A DNA stretch of 64,000 nucleotides from Acidobacteriota bacterium (lineage in GTDB: Bacteria; Acidobacteriota; Blastocatellia; Pyrinomonadales; Pyrinomonadaceae). The stretch is taken from assembly GCA_019639115.1 (NCBI GenBank), contig JAHBSM010000004.1, forward strand, positions 62,001 through 126,000, in the 5' to 3' direction. Position numbers and translations under genes: made by a program. Of this stretch, positions 1 through 7,768 are shown one piece after another. The notes beneath the pieces were generated by a model, which saw only the letters and a list, made by a program, of their open reading frames with translations, ran no database searches and was not told the DNA's origin. Position 1 is the first letter of the stretch, and each line of letters starts with the position of its first letter.

Positions 1-834
1 GAGCGCGTCGATCGAATTGACGGTCCACGGTATCACTTTGATGCCCGCGGCACGACAGTACTGCATCGACGCGGCATCGAGCCTGAGAAAATTAGGGCTA
101 TATATGTCCGGCCTGAAGCCGAGAATCTCAATATTCTTCTCGGCTCCGAGGGCGTTCGACGTCAGGTATGAGATGCGGATCGATGGATGTTCGCGGTGCA
201 TTATAACGAGCGGCCGCGTATCGAACGACTGGATAATAACCCGTTTCACTAGCCTTGCCCGGCTGATCTCGCGCATCACAAGTCGCACGAATTCCTCAGG
301 GGCCGGATGGTCGCGGCCGTCGCCATCGGGACTGGATTTGATCTCGATATTGTATTCGGGCAGCCGCAAGCCTTTCTGTTTTGCGTAGCGTTCGACCGCA
401 CGAAATACGTCTCGCAGAAGCGGCTTTGATACTTTCTGTGCGGCCTGATCCGGAAAGGCGGGATCCGTGACGGTGCCGACATCGTATAGCGACGTCTGCT
501 TGTAGGTCATCTGATAGATGTTGTGCTTCTTTTCGTCGTCGGGATCAATTCGCCTGCCCGAGGGATCGAGCGAGATGGCCGCTCGAAAATAAGCTTCGTG
601 CGAGACTATCACCTTGCGGTCGGAGGTGATCACCACGTCCATCTCGAGCGTATCCGCGCCTAGATCCAACGCCTTGATGAATGACGGGATCGTATTCTCC
701 GGAACATAGCCGCGCGCCCCGCGATGGCCCTGAATGCTGATGTTTGAGACCATTTGCGGCACGACCAAGCCGGCCGCAAACGCCAAGACCGCGAACGCAG
801 AAACGAGGCGAAGCTTGAGCAATGTTGTGATCAT
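1..834 (-). CDS. glycerophosphodiester phosphodiesterase, exported (3' part outside window)
   Basis: The frame opens at an ATG at 834 and runs off the left edge, so only the first 278 codons are seen. An N-terminal hydrophobic stretch (residues about 8-28) suggests a signal peptide or anchor, so the enzyme probably acts in the periplasm. The GDPD TIM-barrel signature is clear: HRGARG at 37-42 with catalytic His37, the PENT motif at 45-48, E64 and D66 in LEMDV, and His79 in VSHEAY. The family hydrolyses glycerophosphodiesters to glycerol-3-phosphate and an alcohol during phospholipid turnover. It lies 41 bp downstream of rpiB on the same strand and may be co-transcribed. The C-terminus, including the last barrel strands, cannot be judged here. 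Confidence 0.9.
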   Translation of the reverse strand, partial: MITTLLKLRLVSAFAVLAFAAGLVVPQMVSNISIQGHRGARGYVPENTIPSFIKALDLGADTLEMDVVITSDRKVIVSHEAYFRAAISLDPSGRRIDPDDEKKHNIYQMTYKQTSLYDVGTVTDPAFPDQAAQKVSKPLLRDVFRAVERYAKQKGLRLPEYNIEIKSSPDGDGRDHPAPEEFVRLVMREISRARLVKRVIIQSFDTRPLVIMHREHPSIRISYLTSNALGAEKNIEILGFRPDIYSPNFLRLDAASMQYCRAAGIKVIPWTVNSIDAL

Positions 835-875
835 CGGAGTAAGAATTTAGGCAGCGTCGCCGAGACCGATCCGAT

Positions 876-1331
876 TCAGCAGAGGTCGTCCTTTTCGATC
901 TCGCCGATCTTATCAACGCGACGCTGGTGGCGTCCGCCTTCGAATCCGGCAGCGAACCACGACCGGATGATGTCTGGTATCGTGCCTTCGGGCGTCGTCC
1001 TGGCGCCGATGGCCAAAACGTTAGCGTCGTTGTGCTGGCGAGCAAGCCTGGCTGTCTCAGCATTCCATGCGACCGCGGCACGTATGCCGTGTACCTTGTT
1101 GGCTGCTATCGCCATACCGGTGCCGGAACCACATACGAGTAGCCCTTCGTCAAAATCGCCCCGAGCGACTGCCTCGCCGACCTTGCGGGCAAAGTCCGGA
1201 TAATCGACGGAATCAGGCGAATTCGTGCCCATGTCGGTGTATTCGACACCGATCTCGTCGAGCGTGGATTTAATGCGTTCTTTTTCTTCGTAGCCGGCGT
1301 GGTCGGCGGCCAGGGCTATGCGTGTCGGCAT
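876..1331 (-). CDS. rpiB: ribose-5-phosphate isomerase B
   Basis: This 151-residue protein has the RpiB/LacAB fold signature: the ADHAG motif near residues 9-13, the catalytic Cys in LVCGSGTGM (about residue 67) that takes the place of a general base, and the RQHNDAN segment around residue 100 that binds the sugar phosphate. It interconverts ribose-5-phosphate and ribulose-5-phosphate in the cytosolic pentose phosphate pathway. Length is normal for the family (about 145-155). It is transcribed away from the trypsin-like protease gene at 1444 and is followed by the GDPD gene on the same strand. The last residues (QRRVDKIGEIE) match the helical C-terminus of the family, so the gene looks intact. 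Confidence 0.96.
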   Translation of the reverse strand: MPTRIALAADHAGYEEKERIKSTLDEIGVEYTDMGTNSPDSVDYPDFARKVGEAVARGDFDEGLLVCGSGTGMAIAANKVHGIRAAVAWNAETARLARQHNDANVLAIGARTTPEGTIPDIIRSWFAAGFEGGRHQRRVDKIGEIEKDDLC

Positions 1332-1404
1332 ACTCCTATCTTATCGCGAACCCATAAAGCGGCAAAACCGCTCAGGCATCGCCGTAATGCGCCGGACATA
1401 TTGT

Positions 1405-1433
1405 TTGGCGGCACTGCGGCGAGCGGCTATAAT
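1405..1433 (+). promoter_or_regulatory. sigma70-type promoter of the trypsin-TPR gene, predicting a leaderless mRNA
   Basis: A TTGGCG box (1405-1410), a 17 bp spacer and a perfect TATAAT (1428-1433) sit immediately before the gene at 1444. Only 10 bp separate the -10 box from the ATG, so the transcript should begin at or within a few bases of the start codon. No Shine-Dalgarno sequence precedes the ATG. Confidence 0.75.
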
Positions 1434-1443
1434 CAACCGATAG

Positions 1444-2880
1444 ATGCGGATCAGGTCCATCGTCAGCATTGTGCTGTCTGCCGTTATGTTTGCGGCCGCC
1501 GGTGATGCTCGCGCGCAGGATTTCCTACCGGAACTGGTCAAGCGGATCAAACCGTCATCGGTCGCGATAGAGACTTTCGACGCAAGAGAGAATACGGTCG
1601 CACGCGGTAGCGGATTCTTTGTCGCTCCTGATCGCGTGATCACTAACCGGCATGTGATCGAGCGTTCGACTCGGGCTGAGGTGCACTTGCTCGACGGCAA
1701 GAAATTTCCGGTTAGAGGAATACTCGCGATCGACGGCGAAGGCGACCTTGCACTTCTTCAGGTCGATGTCCCCGAGGGTACGGCACGTCCGCTCACGATA
1801 GTCCGGACCGCGCCGCAGGAGGGCGAATCGATCGTCGTAATCGGCAATCCCTTTGGGCTCGAAGGCTCGGTATCGAACGGTATCGTCTCGGCCGTTCGCG
1901 AGATACCCGGTTACGGCCGCATTATACAGATCACTGCGTCTATCTCGCCGGGTTCATCAGGTTCACCTGTGGTGAACATGGCGGGGCAGGTGATCGGTGT
2001 CGCAACGCTGCAGGCGGCCGAAGGGCAGAATCTGAACTTTGCGGTCCCGTCGGAGCGGATATTGCAGCTCAAGATCAGCGACGCTCAAACCTTCGCTACC
2101 GTAAATGCGGAATCCCAGCGGAGCAAACGTTCGACGGCGGAGCGGCTGTATTCGCAGGGACTCGCTCAACTGTCGCGAGACGATTTTGCACGAGCGGTCA
2201 CGTTGTTTGAACGCGCGGTCGAGGCAGACCCGAATTATGCGGAGGCGTGGTATCAGTCGGGTTATTGCTACGGAGTGCTGGGCCGCCACGGCGATTCGCT
2301 GCGGGCTTCGCGACAGGCGGCAAAGCTGCGCCCAGAGTGGGCGGCGGCTCAGATCAATATTGGTGCTTCGAGCTATGCTCTCGGCCAGTTTCGCGATGCG
2401 CTCGATGCTTACCGACAGGCGGCACGGCTCGAAGACGATAATCCTGAGACGCAGTATGCGATCGGGCTCACCCTGGGCAAACTCAACCGGCCGGACGAAG
2501 AGATTCTCGCTTACCGCCGCGCCGTCGCGATCAAGCCCGATCACACCGGAGCGATCGAGCGGCTCGGGTTGGCGCTGTTCAAGCAGAAACGATTCGCTGA
2601 GGCCGCCGCATCCTTCGAACAGCTAAAGACCTACCGTCCGGACGCTAAGACGTACAATTACCTCGGAGAATCCTATTACGAGGCCGGCAAAATGGACGAA
2701 AGCATCGAGGCATTCAACAACGCTCTCGGCTACAATCCGGATCTCGACCGTGCGAGATACAATCTCGGCCGCGCCTACCTCAAACGCGGTGATCGCGATT
2801 TGGCGTCGGTCCAATATGAGATACTTCGCAGTTCGCGTTCTGAGTGGGCTGACAGGCTCTATGTGCTGATAAATCCCTGA
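1444..2880 (+). CDS. exported trypsin-like (HtrA-type) serine protease fused to TPR repeats
   Basis: This 478-residue protein begins with a Sec signal peptide (hydrophobic residues 5-20, likely cleavage after ARA). A trypsin-2/DegP-like protease domain covers about 35-205, with the triad visible as His70 (TNRHV), Asp101 (EGDLALL) and Ser172 (PGSSGSP). Residues about 225-478 are tandem tetratricopeptide repeats with the usual W/L/G/Y/A/P spacing, for example AEAWYQSGYCYGVLGRH. No PDZ domain is seen; the TPR array takes its place, which suggests that substrate or partner selection is by TPR contacts. A role in periplasmic protein quality control is an inference. The start is supported by the promoter directly upstream; the next in-frame Met (15) would split the signal peptide. 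Confidence 0.9.
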   Translation: MRIRSIVSIVLSAVMFAAAGDARAQDFLPELVKRIKPSSVAIETFDARENTVARGSGFFVAPDRVITNRHVIERSTRAEVHLLDGKKFPVRGILAIDGEGDLALLQVDVPEGTARPLTIVRTAPQEGESIVVIGNPFGLEGSVSNGIVSAVREIPGYGRIIQITASISPGSSGSPVVNMAGQVIGVATLQAAEGQNLNFAVPSERILQLKISDAQTFATVNAESQRSKRSTAERLYSQGLAQLSRDDFARAVTLFERAVEADPNYAEAWYQSGYCYGVLGRHGDSLRASRQAAKLRPEWAAAQINIGASSYALGQFRDALDAYRQAARLEDDNPETQYAIGLTLGKLNRPDEEILAYRRAVAIKPDHTGAIERLGLALFKQKRFAEAAASFEQLKTYRPDAKTYNYLGESYYEAGKMDESIEAFNNALGYNPDLDRARYNLGRAYLKRGDRDLASVQYEILRSSRSEWADRLYVLINP

Positions 2881-3037
2881 TCTCGCCGCACGGCTGGGCC
2901 GGCAAACGTGCCGGTTGCCCGTCGAGCAGCCGCTTTGTTAGACTAAAGAAGTTCAATAAACACAATTCGCGTCGGGCTCGTGCAGCGATGCTCGATCTTC
3001 TGGCCGCACCTTGGCGGCCGATCAATAAAGGAGGAAA
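2881..3037. other. intergenic region with two hairpins and an RBS
   Basis: This 157 bp gap contains a GC-rich hairpin (CCGGCA at 2899-2904 pairing with TGCCGG at 2909-2914) that has no T-run, so it is at best a weak terminator or an RNA-stabilising stem. An A/T-rich stretch around 2934-2972 probably holds the promoter of the following lipoprotein gene. A second stem (GGCCG/CGGCC) lies just before a strong AAAGGAGG ribosome binding site that ends 7 bp before the ATG at 3038. Confidence 0.4.
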
Positions 3038-3661
3038 TTGATGACGAAGTTCTTTACTGCGGCAGTATTTTTCTGCTTTGCGATATTGATGTCGGGTTGC
3101 GGCGGAGCAGCAAACACTAGCAACGCTGCGAACGGAGGCAATTCGGCTAATGCTAACGCCAACGCTGCTAAACCGGCAAACGAAGCCGCTAAGAGCGGCG
3201 CCGGCGATTATTATACAAGCGTCTATGCACTAAAGGGCGAGCGAATGCCCGATGACAAAGCACTGGTCGAGCAAAAACGCGAGATAGCCAATGCGATCCA
3301 CGTCAAATACAAGCGTAATGATGCCAACAAGGATTTCAATTGGGAGGAGAGGTTCAAGGACCCGCTGAGCTTGAAATTCGAGCCCGATGAGCAGATCGTC
3401 GTGATCACGTTCGCATCTGCTGCCGGCAAAAAGATCGAGCCGGGCGAATATGTCGCGACGGAAGACGCCGACGCGGTAAAGAACGCTCCGAAGGACAAAC
3501 CGCTGGCCGTGATCACTCTCGTCAACGCAGAAGGCGCAAAGCGGCTCAAGGGCAAGGTCAAGATCACGAGTACGGAGAAATTCATCCTTTACACTTTCCC
3601 CGAACCGCCGGATGTCAAAGGCCTCGATTCGATGAGCTACGGGGCGCCGTTCAAGAACTAA
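3038..3661 (+). CDS. lipoprotein of unknown function with an Asn/Ala-rich linker
   Basis: The 207-residue product has a lipoprotein signal peptide with lipobox LMSGC, giving acylated Cys21. It is followed by a low-complexity Asn/Ala/Gly linker (about residues 23-50), a style common in Acidobacteriota lipoproteins. The remaining 150 residues have no family I can name. They contain a Lys/Asp-rich helix region and several beta strands, for example EQIVVITFASA and KPLAVITLVNA. A strong ribosome binding site fixes the start and a rho-independent terminator follows within 30 bp, so this is a single-gene transcript. It is probably anchored in the inner leaflet of the outer membrane or in the inner membrane facing the periplasm. 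Confidence 0.8.
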   Translation: MMTKFFTAAVFFCFAILMSGCGGAANTSNAANGGNSANANANAAKPANEAAKSGAGDYYTSVYALKGERMPDDKALVEQKREIANAIHVKYKRNDANKDFNWEERFKDPLSLKFEPDEQIVVITFASAAGKKIEPGEYVATEDADAVKNAPKDKPLAVITLVNAEGAKRLKGKVKITSTEKFILYTFPEPPDVKGLDSMSYGAPFKN

Positions 3662-3688
3662 GCCGCGACCAGCTGGCATTCTACCCTG

Positions 3689-3725
3689 GGCCCGCTTGCC
3701 GCCGATGCAGTAAGCGGGCCTTTTT
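3689..3725 (+). terminator. rho-independent terminator after the lipoprotein gene
   Basis: GGCCCGCTT (3689-3697) pairs with AAGCGGGCC (3712-3720) around a 14-base loop and is followed directly by TTTTT. It insulates the lipoprotein gene from ubiX. Confidence 0.9.
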
Positions 3726-3776
3726 GCAGAACATCCAATGGATTTGAGCGGGCGAAAAGTTATAAAGTCTATTGGT

Positions 3777-4388
3777 ATGGAACTCACGGTCGCGATCACC
3801 GGTGCTTCGGGCACGATCTACGCCAAACGGACGCTCGAACTTCTAGCGGCGAGCGGCGTGGTCGAGACGATCAATCTGATAATGTCAGGTACCGCGGCGA
3901 CTGTGGCGCAAGTGGAGCTTGGCGTCAATCTGCGCGATCCTGACCGGGCTGTTTTCAACGAATGGCTCGGCCTCGCGGCAGATTCCAAGCTGATCCGATA
4001 TTGGCGGCTTGATAATCTGGCGGCAAAGCCTTCGTCGGGTTCGAATAAACAGGCCGGGATGATCGTTGTGCCGTGTTCGATGGGGACGCTTGGAGCGATC
4101 GCCTCAGGTGCCGGGACCAATCTGATACATCGTGCAGCCGATGTCTGTCTAAAGGAAGGCCGGAAGCTCGTGCTCGTACCCCGCGAGACGCCGCTGAACG
4201 CCATACATCTCGAGAATATGCTCAGGCTCGCACACGCCGGGGCACGCTTGTTGCCCGCAAGCCCCGGCTTTTATCACCGTCCGACCTCTATCGCGGAACT
4301 TGTGGATCATCTCTGCTATCGCATCCTCGACCAGTTCGACATTCCACACTCAAGCAAGACCCAATGGACCGGAGAGGAGGCCGAGTGA
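3777..4388 (+). CDS. ubiX: UbiX-type flavin prenyltransferase
   Basis: This 203-residue protein starts MELTVAITGASG, the flavoprotein nucleotide motif of UbiX/Pad1. It also has the VPCSMGTLGAIASG segment and the VPRETPLN motif that bind FMN and the dimethylallyl group. The family makes prenylated FMN for UbiD-type decarboxylases. An upstream in-frame ATG at 3738 exists, but it would add 13 residues not found in the family, and a TATAAA box (3761-3766) lies between the two, so 3777 is preferred. The 3' end overlaps the next gene by four bases. With mqnD two genes away, the likely client is the UbiD-like decarboxylase of the futalosine menaquinone pathway; no ubiD homologue is in this window. 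Confidence 0.92.
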   Translation: MELTVAITGASGTIYAKRTLELLAASGVVETINLIMSGTAATVAQVELGVNLRDPDRAVFNEWLGLAADSKLIRYWRLDNLAAKPSSGSNKQAGMIVVPCSMGTLGAIASGAGTNLIHRAADVCLKEGRKLVLVPRETPLNAIHLENMLRLAHAGARLLPASPGFYHRPTSIAELVDHLCYRILDQFDIPHSSKTQWTGEEAE

Positions 4389-5137
4389 GAAACGTTCTCA
4401 CAAGGTTTTCCGATCGGGTTGATAATTACGTACGATATCGGCCCGGCTATCCTGACGGGCTTCTCGAGCTATTGAGAGCCGAGTGTCGTCTATCTCCGGA
4501 CGAAACGGTCGTCGATATCGGATGCGGCACGGGCATCTCGAGCAGGATATTTTTGGACAACGGCAACCGCGTAATTGGCGTAGAACCGAACGCCGCCATG
4601 CGTTCGGCGGCCGAGAGGGAGCTGAGCTTGTATCCGTGGTTTCGAACCGTGGACGGCACTGCTGAACGGACGGGACTCGATGACAATGTAGCTGACGTCG
4701 TGACCGCGATGCAGGCGCTGCATTGGTTCGATAAACGTGCCGCCGGTGCGGAGTTTCGCAGGATCCTGCGGCCCGGAGGCCGCATCATAGTGGTGTGGAA
4801 CGAACGGCAGCTCGATACGACGCCGTTCCTGGCCGAGTACGAGATGCTGCTGCGACGGTTTGGAACGGATTACGACACCGTTCGACACGACAGGACGACC
4901 GATGAAGAGTTCGTCGAGCTGTTCGGAGGAGAATATGAACGGGCGAGATTCGACAACGAACAGCATCTTGACCTGGAAGGCCTGGTCGGAAGGACAGCAT
5001 CGAGCTCCTATATGCCGAACGAGGATATGCCCGAATTTGCAGAACTTCGCAAAGAACTTGAGCTCCTGTTTGCCAATCACGAGCGAAACGGTAGAATAGC
5101 TCTTTTGTATGACACGAATGTATTCTATTCGTGCTGA
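4385..5137 (+). CDS. class I SAM-dependent methyltransferase
   Basis: The GTG start at 4385 overlaps the ubiX stop (GTGA), which indicates translational coupling; a longer reading of the same frame into ubiX is not credible. The 250-residue product has the SAM-binding motif I (VVDIGCGTG, residues 42-50), an acidic post-I residue in GVEPN, and the ALHWFD segment typical of the methyltransferase-11/25 group. The N-terminal [10 protein letters not shown] motif is common in this family of small-molecule methyltransferases. Its substrate is unknown. Its place between ubiX and mqnD makes a quinone intermediate an attractive guess, but it does not look like canonical MenG/UbiE. Confidence 0.85.
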   Translation: MRNVLTRFSDRVDNYVRYRPGYPDGLLELLRAECRLSPDETVVDIGCGTGISSRIFLDNGNRVIGVEPNAAMRSAAERELSLYPWFRTVDGTAERTGLDDNVADVVTAMQALHWFDKRAAGAEFRRILRPGGRIIVVWNERQLDTTPFLAEYEMLLRRFGTDYDTVRHDRTTDEEFVELFGGEYERARFDNEQHLDLEGLVGRTASSSYMPNEDMPEFAELRKELELLFANHERNGRIALLYDTNVFYSC

Positions 5138-5142
5138 CTTTT

Positions 5143-6003
5143 ATGGCTTCATCTTCTGACGATACTCCCGAGATACGTACTATTACCGTAGCCCATTCGC
5201 CCGACTCGGACGACGCGTTCATGTTCTACGGACTCGCGACCAACAAGCTCGAGACCGAAGGGCTTCGGTTCGAACATACGCTCAAGGACATACAGTCGCT
5301 CAATGAAGACGCCAAGAACGGTGTCTTTGACGTGACTGCGATCTCGTTCCACGCGTACGCTTACGTCTCGGACAAATATGCGCTGCTCCCGCACGGAGCC
5401 AGCATCGGTGACAAATATGGGCCGATAGTCGTGGCCCGCGAGCCGCGCGATGCCTCAGAGATCGGCGAGATGACGATCGCGGTCCCGGGCGAACTGACTA
5501 GCGCTTACCTAGCGCTTCGTATTTTCAACAACGAGTTCAAGCACATCATCGTGCCGTTCGACCAGATAATGGACACGGTCAAAGGCGGAGGCGCCGACGC
5601 GGGACTGCTCATTCACGAGGGCCAGCTTTTCTATAATCAGCATGGACTCCACAAGGTGATCGACCTCGGAGAATGGTGGTTCGAGAAGACCGGGCTGCCG
5701 CTCCCAATGGGCGGCAACGCCATACGACGTGACCTGGGCAAGGATCTGATGAAACAGGTCTCGACCCATCTACACCGTTCGATCCAATACTCGCTCGAGA
5801 ACCGAGAGGATGCTCTCTCGTACGCAATGCAGTTCGCGCGCGATATGCAGCCGGAGCTTGCCGACCGATTCGTGGCGATGTGGGTCAACGAACTGACGCT
5901 TGACTATGGCGAACGCGGCCGCGAAGGAGTCAAACGGCTGCTCGCAGAAGGCCACAAAGCAGGAATCATCCCGCACAAGGTCAAGATCGATTTCGTTGGT
6001 TGA
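5143..6003 (+). CDS. mqnD: 1,4-dihydroxy-6-naphthoate synthase (futalosine pathway)
   Basis: The 286-residue protein belongs to the MqnA/MqnD periplasmic-binding-protein-like family. The N-terminal [17 protein letters not shown] is the MqnD-type signature, with the SPDSDD loop that contacts the naphthoate. The C-terminal half carries the family helix [14 protein letters not shown]. MqnD converts cyclic dehypoxanthinyl futalosine to 1,4-dihydroxy-6-naphthoate, so menaquinone is made without the Men route. The ATG at 5143 is taken as start; a GTG at 5131 in the same frame overlaps the upstream gene and cannot be excluded. The five-base spacing after the methyltransferase gene supports a ubiX-methyltransferase-mqnD operon. 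Confidence 0.93.
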   Translation: MASSSDDTPEIRTITVAHSPDSDDAFMFYGLATNKLETEGLRFEHTLKDIQSLNEDAKNGVFDVTAISFHAYAYVSDKYALLPHGASIGDKYGPIVVAREPRDASEIGEMTIAVPGELTSAYLALRIFNNEFKHIIVPFDQIMDTVKGGGADAGLLIHEGQLFYNQHGLHKVIDLGEWWFEKTGLPLPMGGNAIRRDLGKDLMKQVSTHLHRSIQYSLENREDALSYAMQFARDMQPELADRFVAMWVNELTLDYGERGREGVKRLLAEGHKAGIIPHKVKIDFVG

Positions 6004-6086
6004 ACCTCTGGACGGGCAGCATCTCGCAAACCTTTTTTAGCAAGCGGGCATCTAGGTGTAAGCAAGTGCAAGGAAGGAATCGACGA

Positions 6087-6902
6087 ATGTTCGCACGTAT
6101 CTTATCAACGGTTTTGCTGATCGCCGCCGCTGCGGTCATCGCTCCGTCCCAGTCAAATGTTTCCGCTCCGCCGGCCTTGTCAAAGGCCGAGATCGACCGT
6201 ATCGTAGCCAAGGTAAGCGATTACGAGCTCCGTTTTCGCGAGGCCCTCACCGATTATGCCTTCAATCGCAAGGCTGCGATCTCTACCGTTGGGATAGGCG
6301 GGCAGATAACAGGCACGTATAGACGCGATTCCTTCCTGACATTCAATTCGGCTGGCGAACGCTTTGAGCGTGTGGAGTATGCGCCGATATCGACGCTTAA
6401 AGATCTTGTGATAACGCCTGCCGACCTTGAGAATCTCGGTGGGATAGATCCTTTCGCGATCGAGCCGTCCAAGCTGTCAAACTATAGTTTCTCTTTGATC
6501 GGCCAGGAAAAGATCGACGAGCTGGAGCTATACGTATTTGACGTCACTCCCCGCATTCTTCCCGATCCAAAGAAAGGTATTCGGTATTTCTCAGGACGTA
6601 TCTGGGTCGATAAGGACGATCTAATGATCGTCAAATCCAAGGGTAAGGCGTTGCCGGAAGGAAAGAATGAGAGGTTCCCCATCATAGAAACCTGGCGTGA
6701 GAACATCGACGGCAAATTCTGGTTCCCGTCGTATTCAAGCTCAGACGACGAACTTGTATTTGATAAGGGCCAGGTCGTCAAGATACGTATCAGGGTCAAG
6801 TATTCGGATTACCGCGTCGGCCGAACGGACGTTCGGATACTCGAAGACGACGAACCCGTCAAACCGGAACCGAAGCCGAGCCCGTCGCCAACGAAGCCGT
6901 AG
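6087..6902 (+). CDS. exported protein, LolA/outer-membrane-lipoprotein-sorting-like, unknown role
   Basis: The 271-residue protein has a signal peptide (hydrophobic residues 4-20) and a good AAGGAAGG ribosome binding site ten bases before the ATG; an upstream in-frame ATG at 6000 would abolish the signal peptide. The middle section (IGQEKIDELELYVFDV, then GRIWVDKDDLMIVKSKG and DGKFWFPSYS) follows the beta-strand pattern of the MucB/LolA-like lipid-binding fold, seen in proteins annotated as outer membrane lipoprotein-sorting proteins. The last 20 residues are a Pro/Lys tail. Its final 44 bp overlap the convergent plsC gene. Function is not established. Confidence 0.75.
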   Translation: MFARILSTVLLIAAAAVIAPSQSNVSAPPALSKAEIDRIVAKVSDYELRFREALTDYAFNRKAAISTVGIGGQITGTYRRDSFLTFNSAGERFERVEYAPISTLKDLVITPADLENLGGIDPFAIEPSKLSNYSFSLIGQEKIDELELYVFDVTPRILPDPKKGIRYFSGRIWVDKDDLMIVKSKGKALPEGKNERFPIIETWRENIDGKFWFPSYSSSDDELVFDKGQVVKIRIRVKYSDYRVGRTDVRILEDDEPVKPEPKPSPSPTKP

Positions 6903-7665
6903 CCGAAAGCGCAAGTTCATCGGCAATAGCAGCCCGGGTCGCCAGGAGCAACTCCATCACATCGTCGGGCGTCCGGCCTTTGGTTGGGATCGGGTCGAGC
7001 AGGACCATCTCGATCTCGCCTCGATACGCGAGCCCGGTCCGTTTGCCCATCAGTGCATCGGTATGTTTGATCGCGACCGGAACGATCGGAGCCTGCATCT
7101 GAACGGCAAGGTGGAACGCACCTTTTTTGAATGGGAGCAGCTCGCCCGGCATCGCTCGCGTCCCTTCGACGAACACGCCAAATGAAAATCCTGCTTCCAT
7201 GACCTCGCGAGCACGTTCCATAGAGCGAAGCGCGCGTTCGGGATTGGAACGGTCGATCGCAATGATATTCACGAATCCCATGCCCTGACCTAGTATCGGC
7301 GCCTTGAGCAATTCTTTTTTTGCGACCAGGCCCATCCGTTTGCCGGTATTTATGAATAGCGTAGCCGTATCGAGGTATGAGCGGTGATTGCTTGCGAACA
7401 CATACGAAACGTCCGGATCGAGGCGTTCGGCTCCGCTGACCCTGACGGTCGTGCCGCAAGCCCTGAGCCATGTCTTCGCTCCCCAGAACGCCACCGGATA
7501 TAGCCAGATCCTCCGATCGATCAGCCACAGGAATATCAGCGCGGGCGTTCCGACCACAAGAAGCAGCACCGAGGCCGCGACCCAGCACCACCAATATCGG
7601 AGCTTCGCCGCGAGACGGCTGCCGTGCGGGCGGTCCACCGGGAAGATCAGCTTTGTATTATCCAT
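6859..7665 (-). CDS. plsC: 1-acyl-sn-glycerol-3-phosphate acyltransferase (PlsC family)
   Basis: A 268-residue inner-membrane enzyme with two hydrophobic segments near the N-terminus (about 25-50 and 53-70) and the HX4D acyltransferase motif at His94-Asp99 (NHRSYLD). The glycerol-phosphate-binding FVEGTR motif ends at Arg170 and a later block reads APIVPVAIKHT. It transfers an acyl group to the sn-2 position of lysophosphatidate to give phosphatidic acid. The frame stays open upstream to 7923, but the ATG at 7665 gives the usual family N-terminus. The C-terminal coding end overlaps 44 bp of the convergent exported-protein gene, so both 3' ends are transcribed antisense to each other. Confidence 0.9.
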   Translation of the reverse strand: MDNTKLIFPVDRPHGSRLAAKLRYWWCWVAASVLLLVVGTPALIFLWLIDRRIWLYPVAFWGAKTWLRACGTTVRVSGAERLDPDVSYVFASNHRSYLDTATLFINTGKRMGLVAKKELLKAPILGQGMGFVNIIAIDRSNPERALRSMERAREVMEAGFSFGVFVEGTRAMPGELLPFKKGAFHLAVQMQAPIVPVAIKHTDALMGKRTGLAYRGEIEMVLLDPIPTKGRTPDDVMELLLATRAAIADELALSATASLATGSASVPV

Positions 7666-7752
7666 CGTGTCGAGATATACAAGTCGATACAAGGGTAATG
7701 TTAGCCCGTTTCTCGGCAGAAGTCGCGTTTGGCGCTGATCGGCCCACGATTT

Positions 7753-7761
7753 TGCTATTAT
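7753..7761 (+). promoter_or_regulatory. extended -10 box of the SpoIID-like gene
   Basis: TGC followed by TATTAT (7756-7761) forms an extended -10 element. The start codons ATGATG begin 4 and 7 bp later, so the second ATG (7769) should be at or next to the transcription start. No Shine-Dalgarno sequence is present. Confidence 0.55.
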
Positions 7762-7768
7762 CGTAATG

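Noticed and set aside
2899..2914. Rho-independent terminator after the trypsin-TPR gene
   Set aside because: The CCGGCA/TGCCGG hairpin is good but is not followed by a T-run on either strand.
4073..4384. Upstream extension of the methyltransferase frame into ubiX
   Set aside because: The extra residues are Arg/Ser-rich shadow of ubiX; the coupled GTG at 4385 starts the family-like N-terminus.
5114..5132. ACGAAT/ATTCGT inverted repeat at the methyltransferase-mqnD junction as an operator
   Set aside because: It lies within the coding end of the methyltransferase in a tight operon and has no promoter beside it; short repeats of this size are expected by chance.
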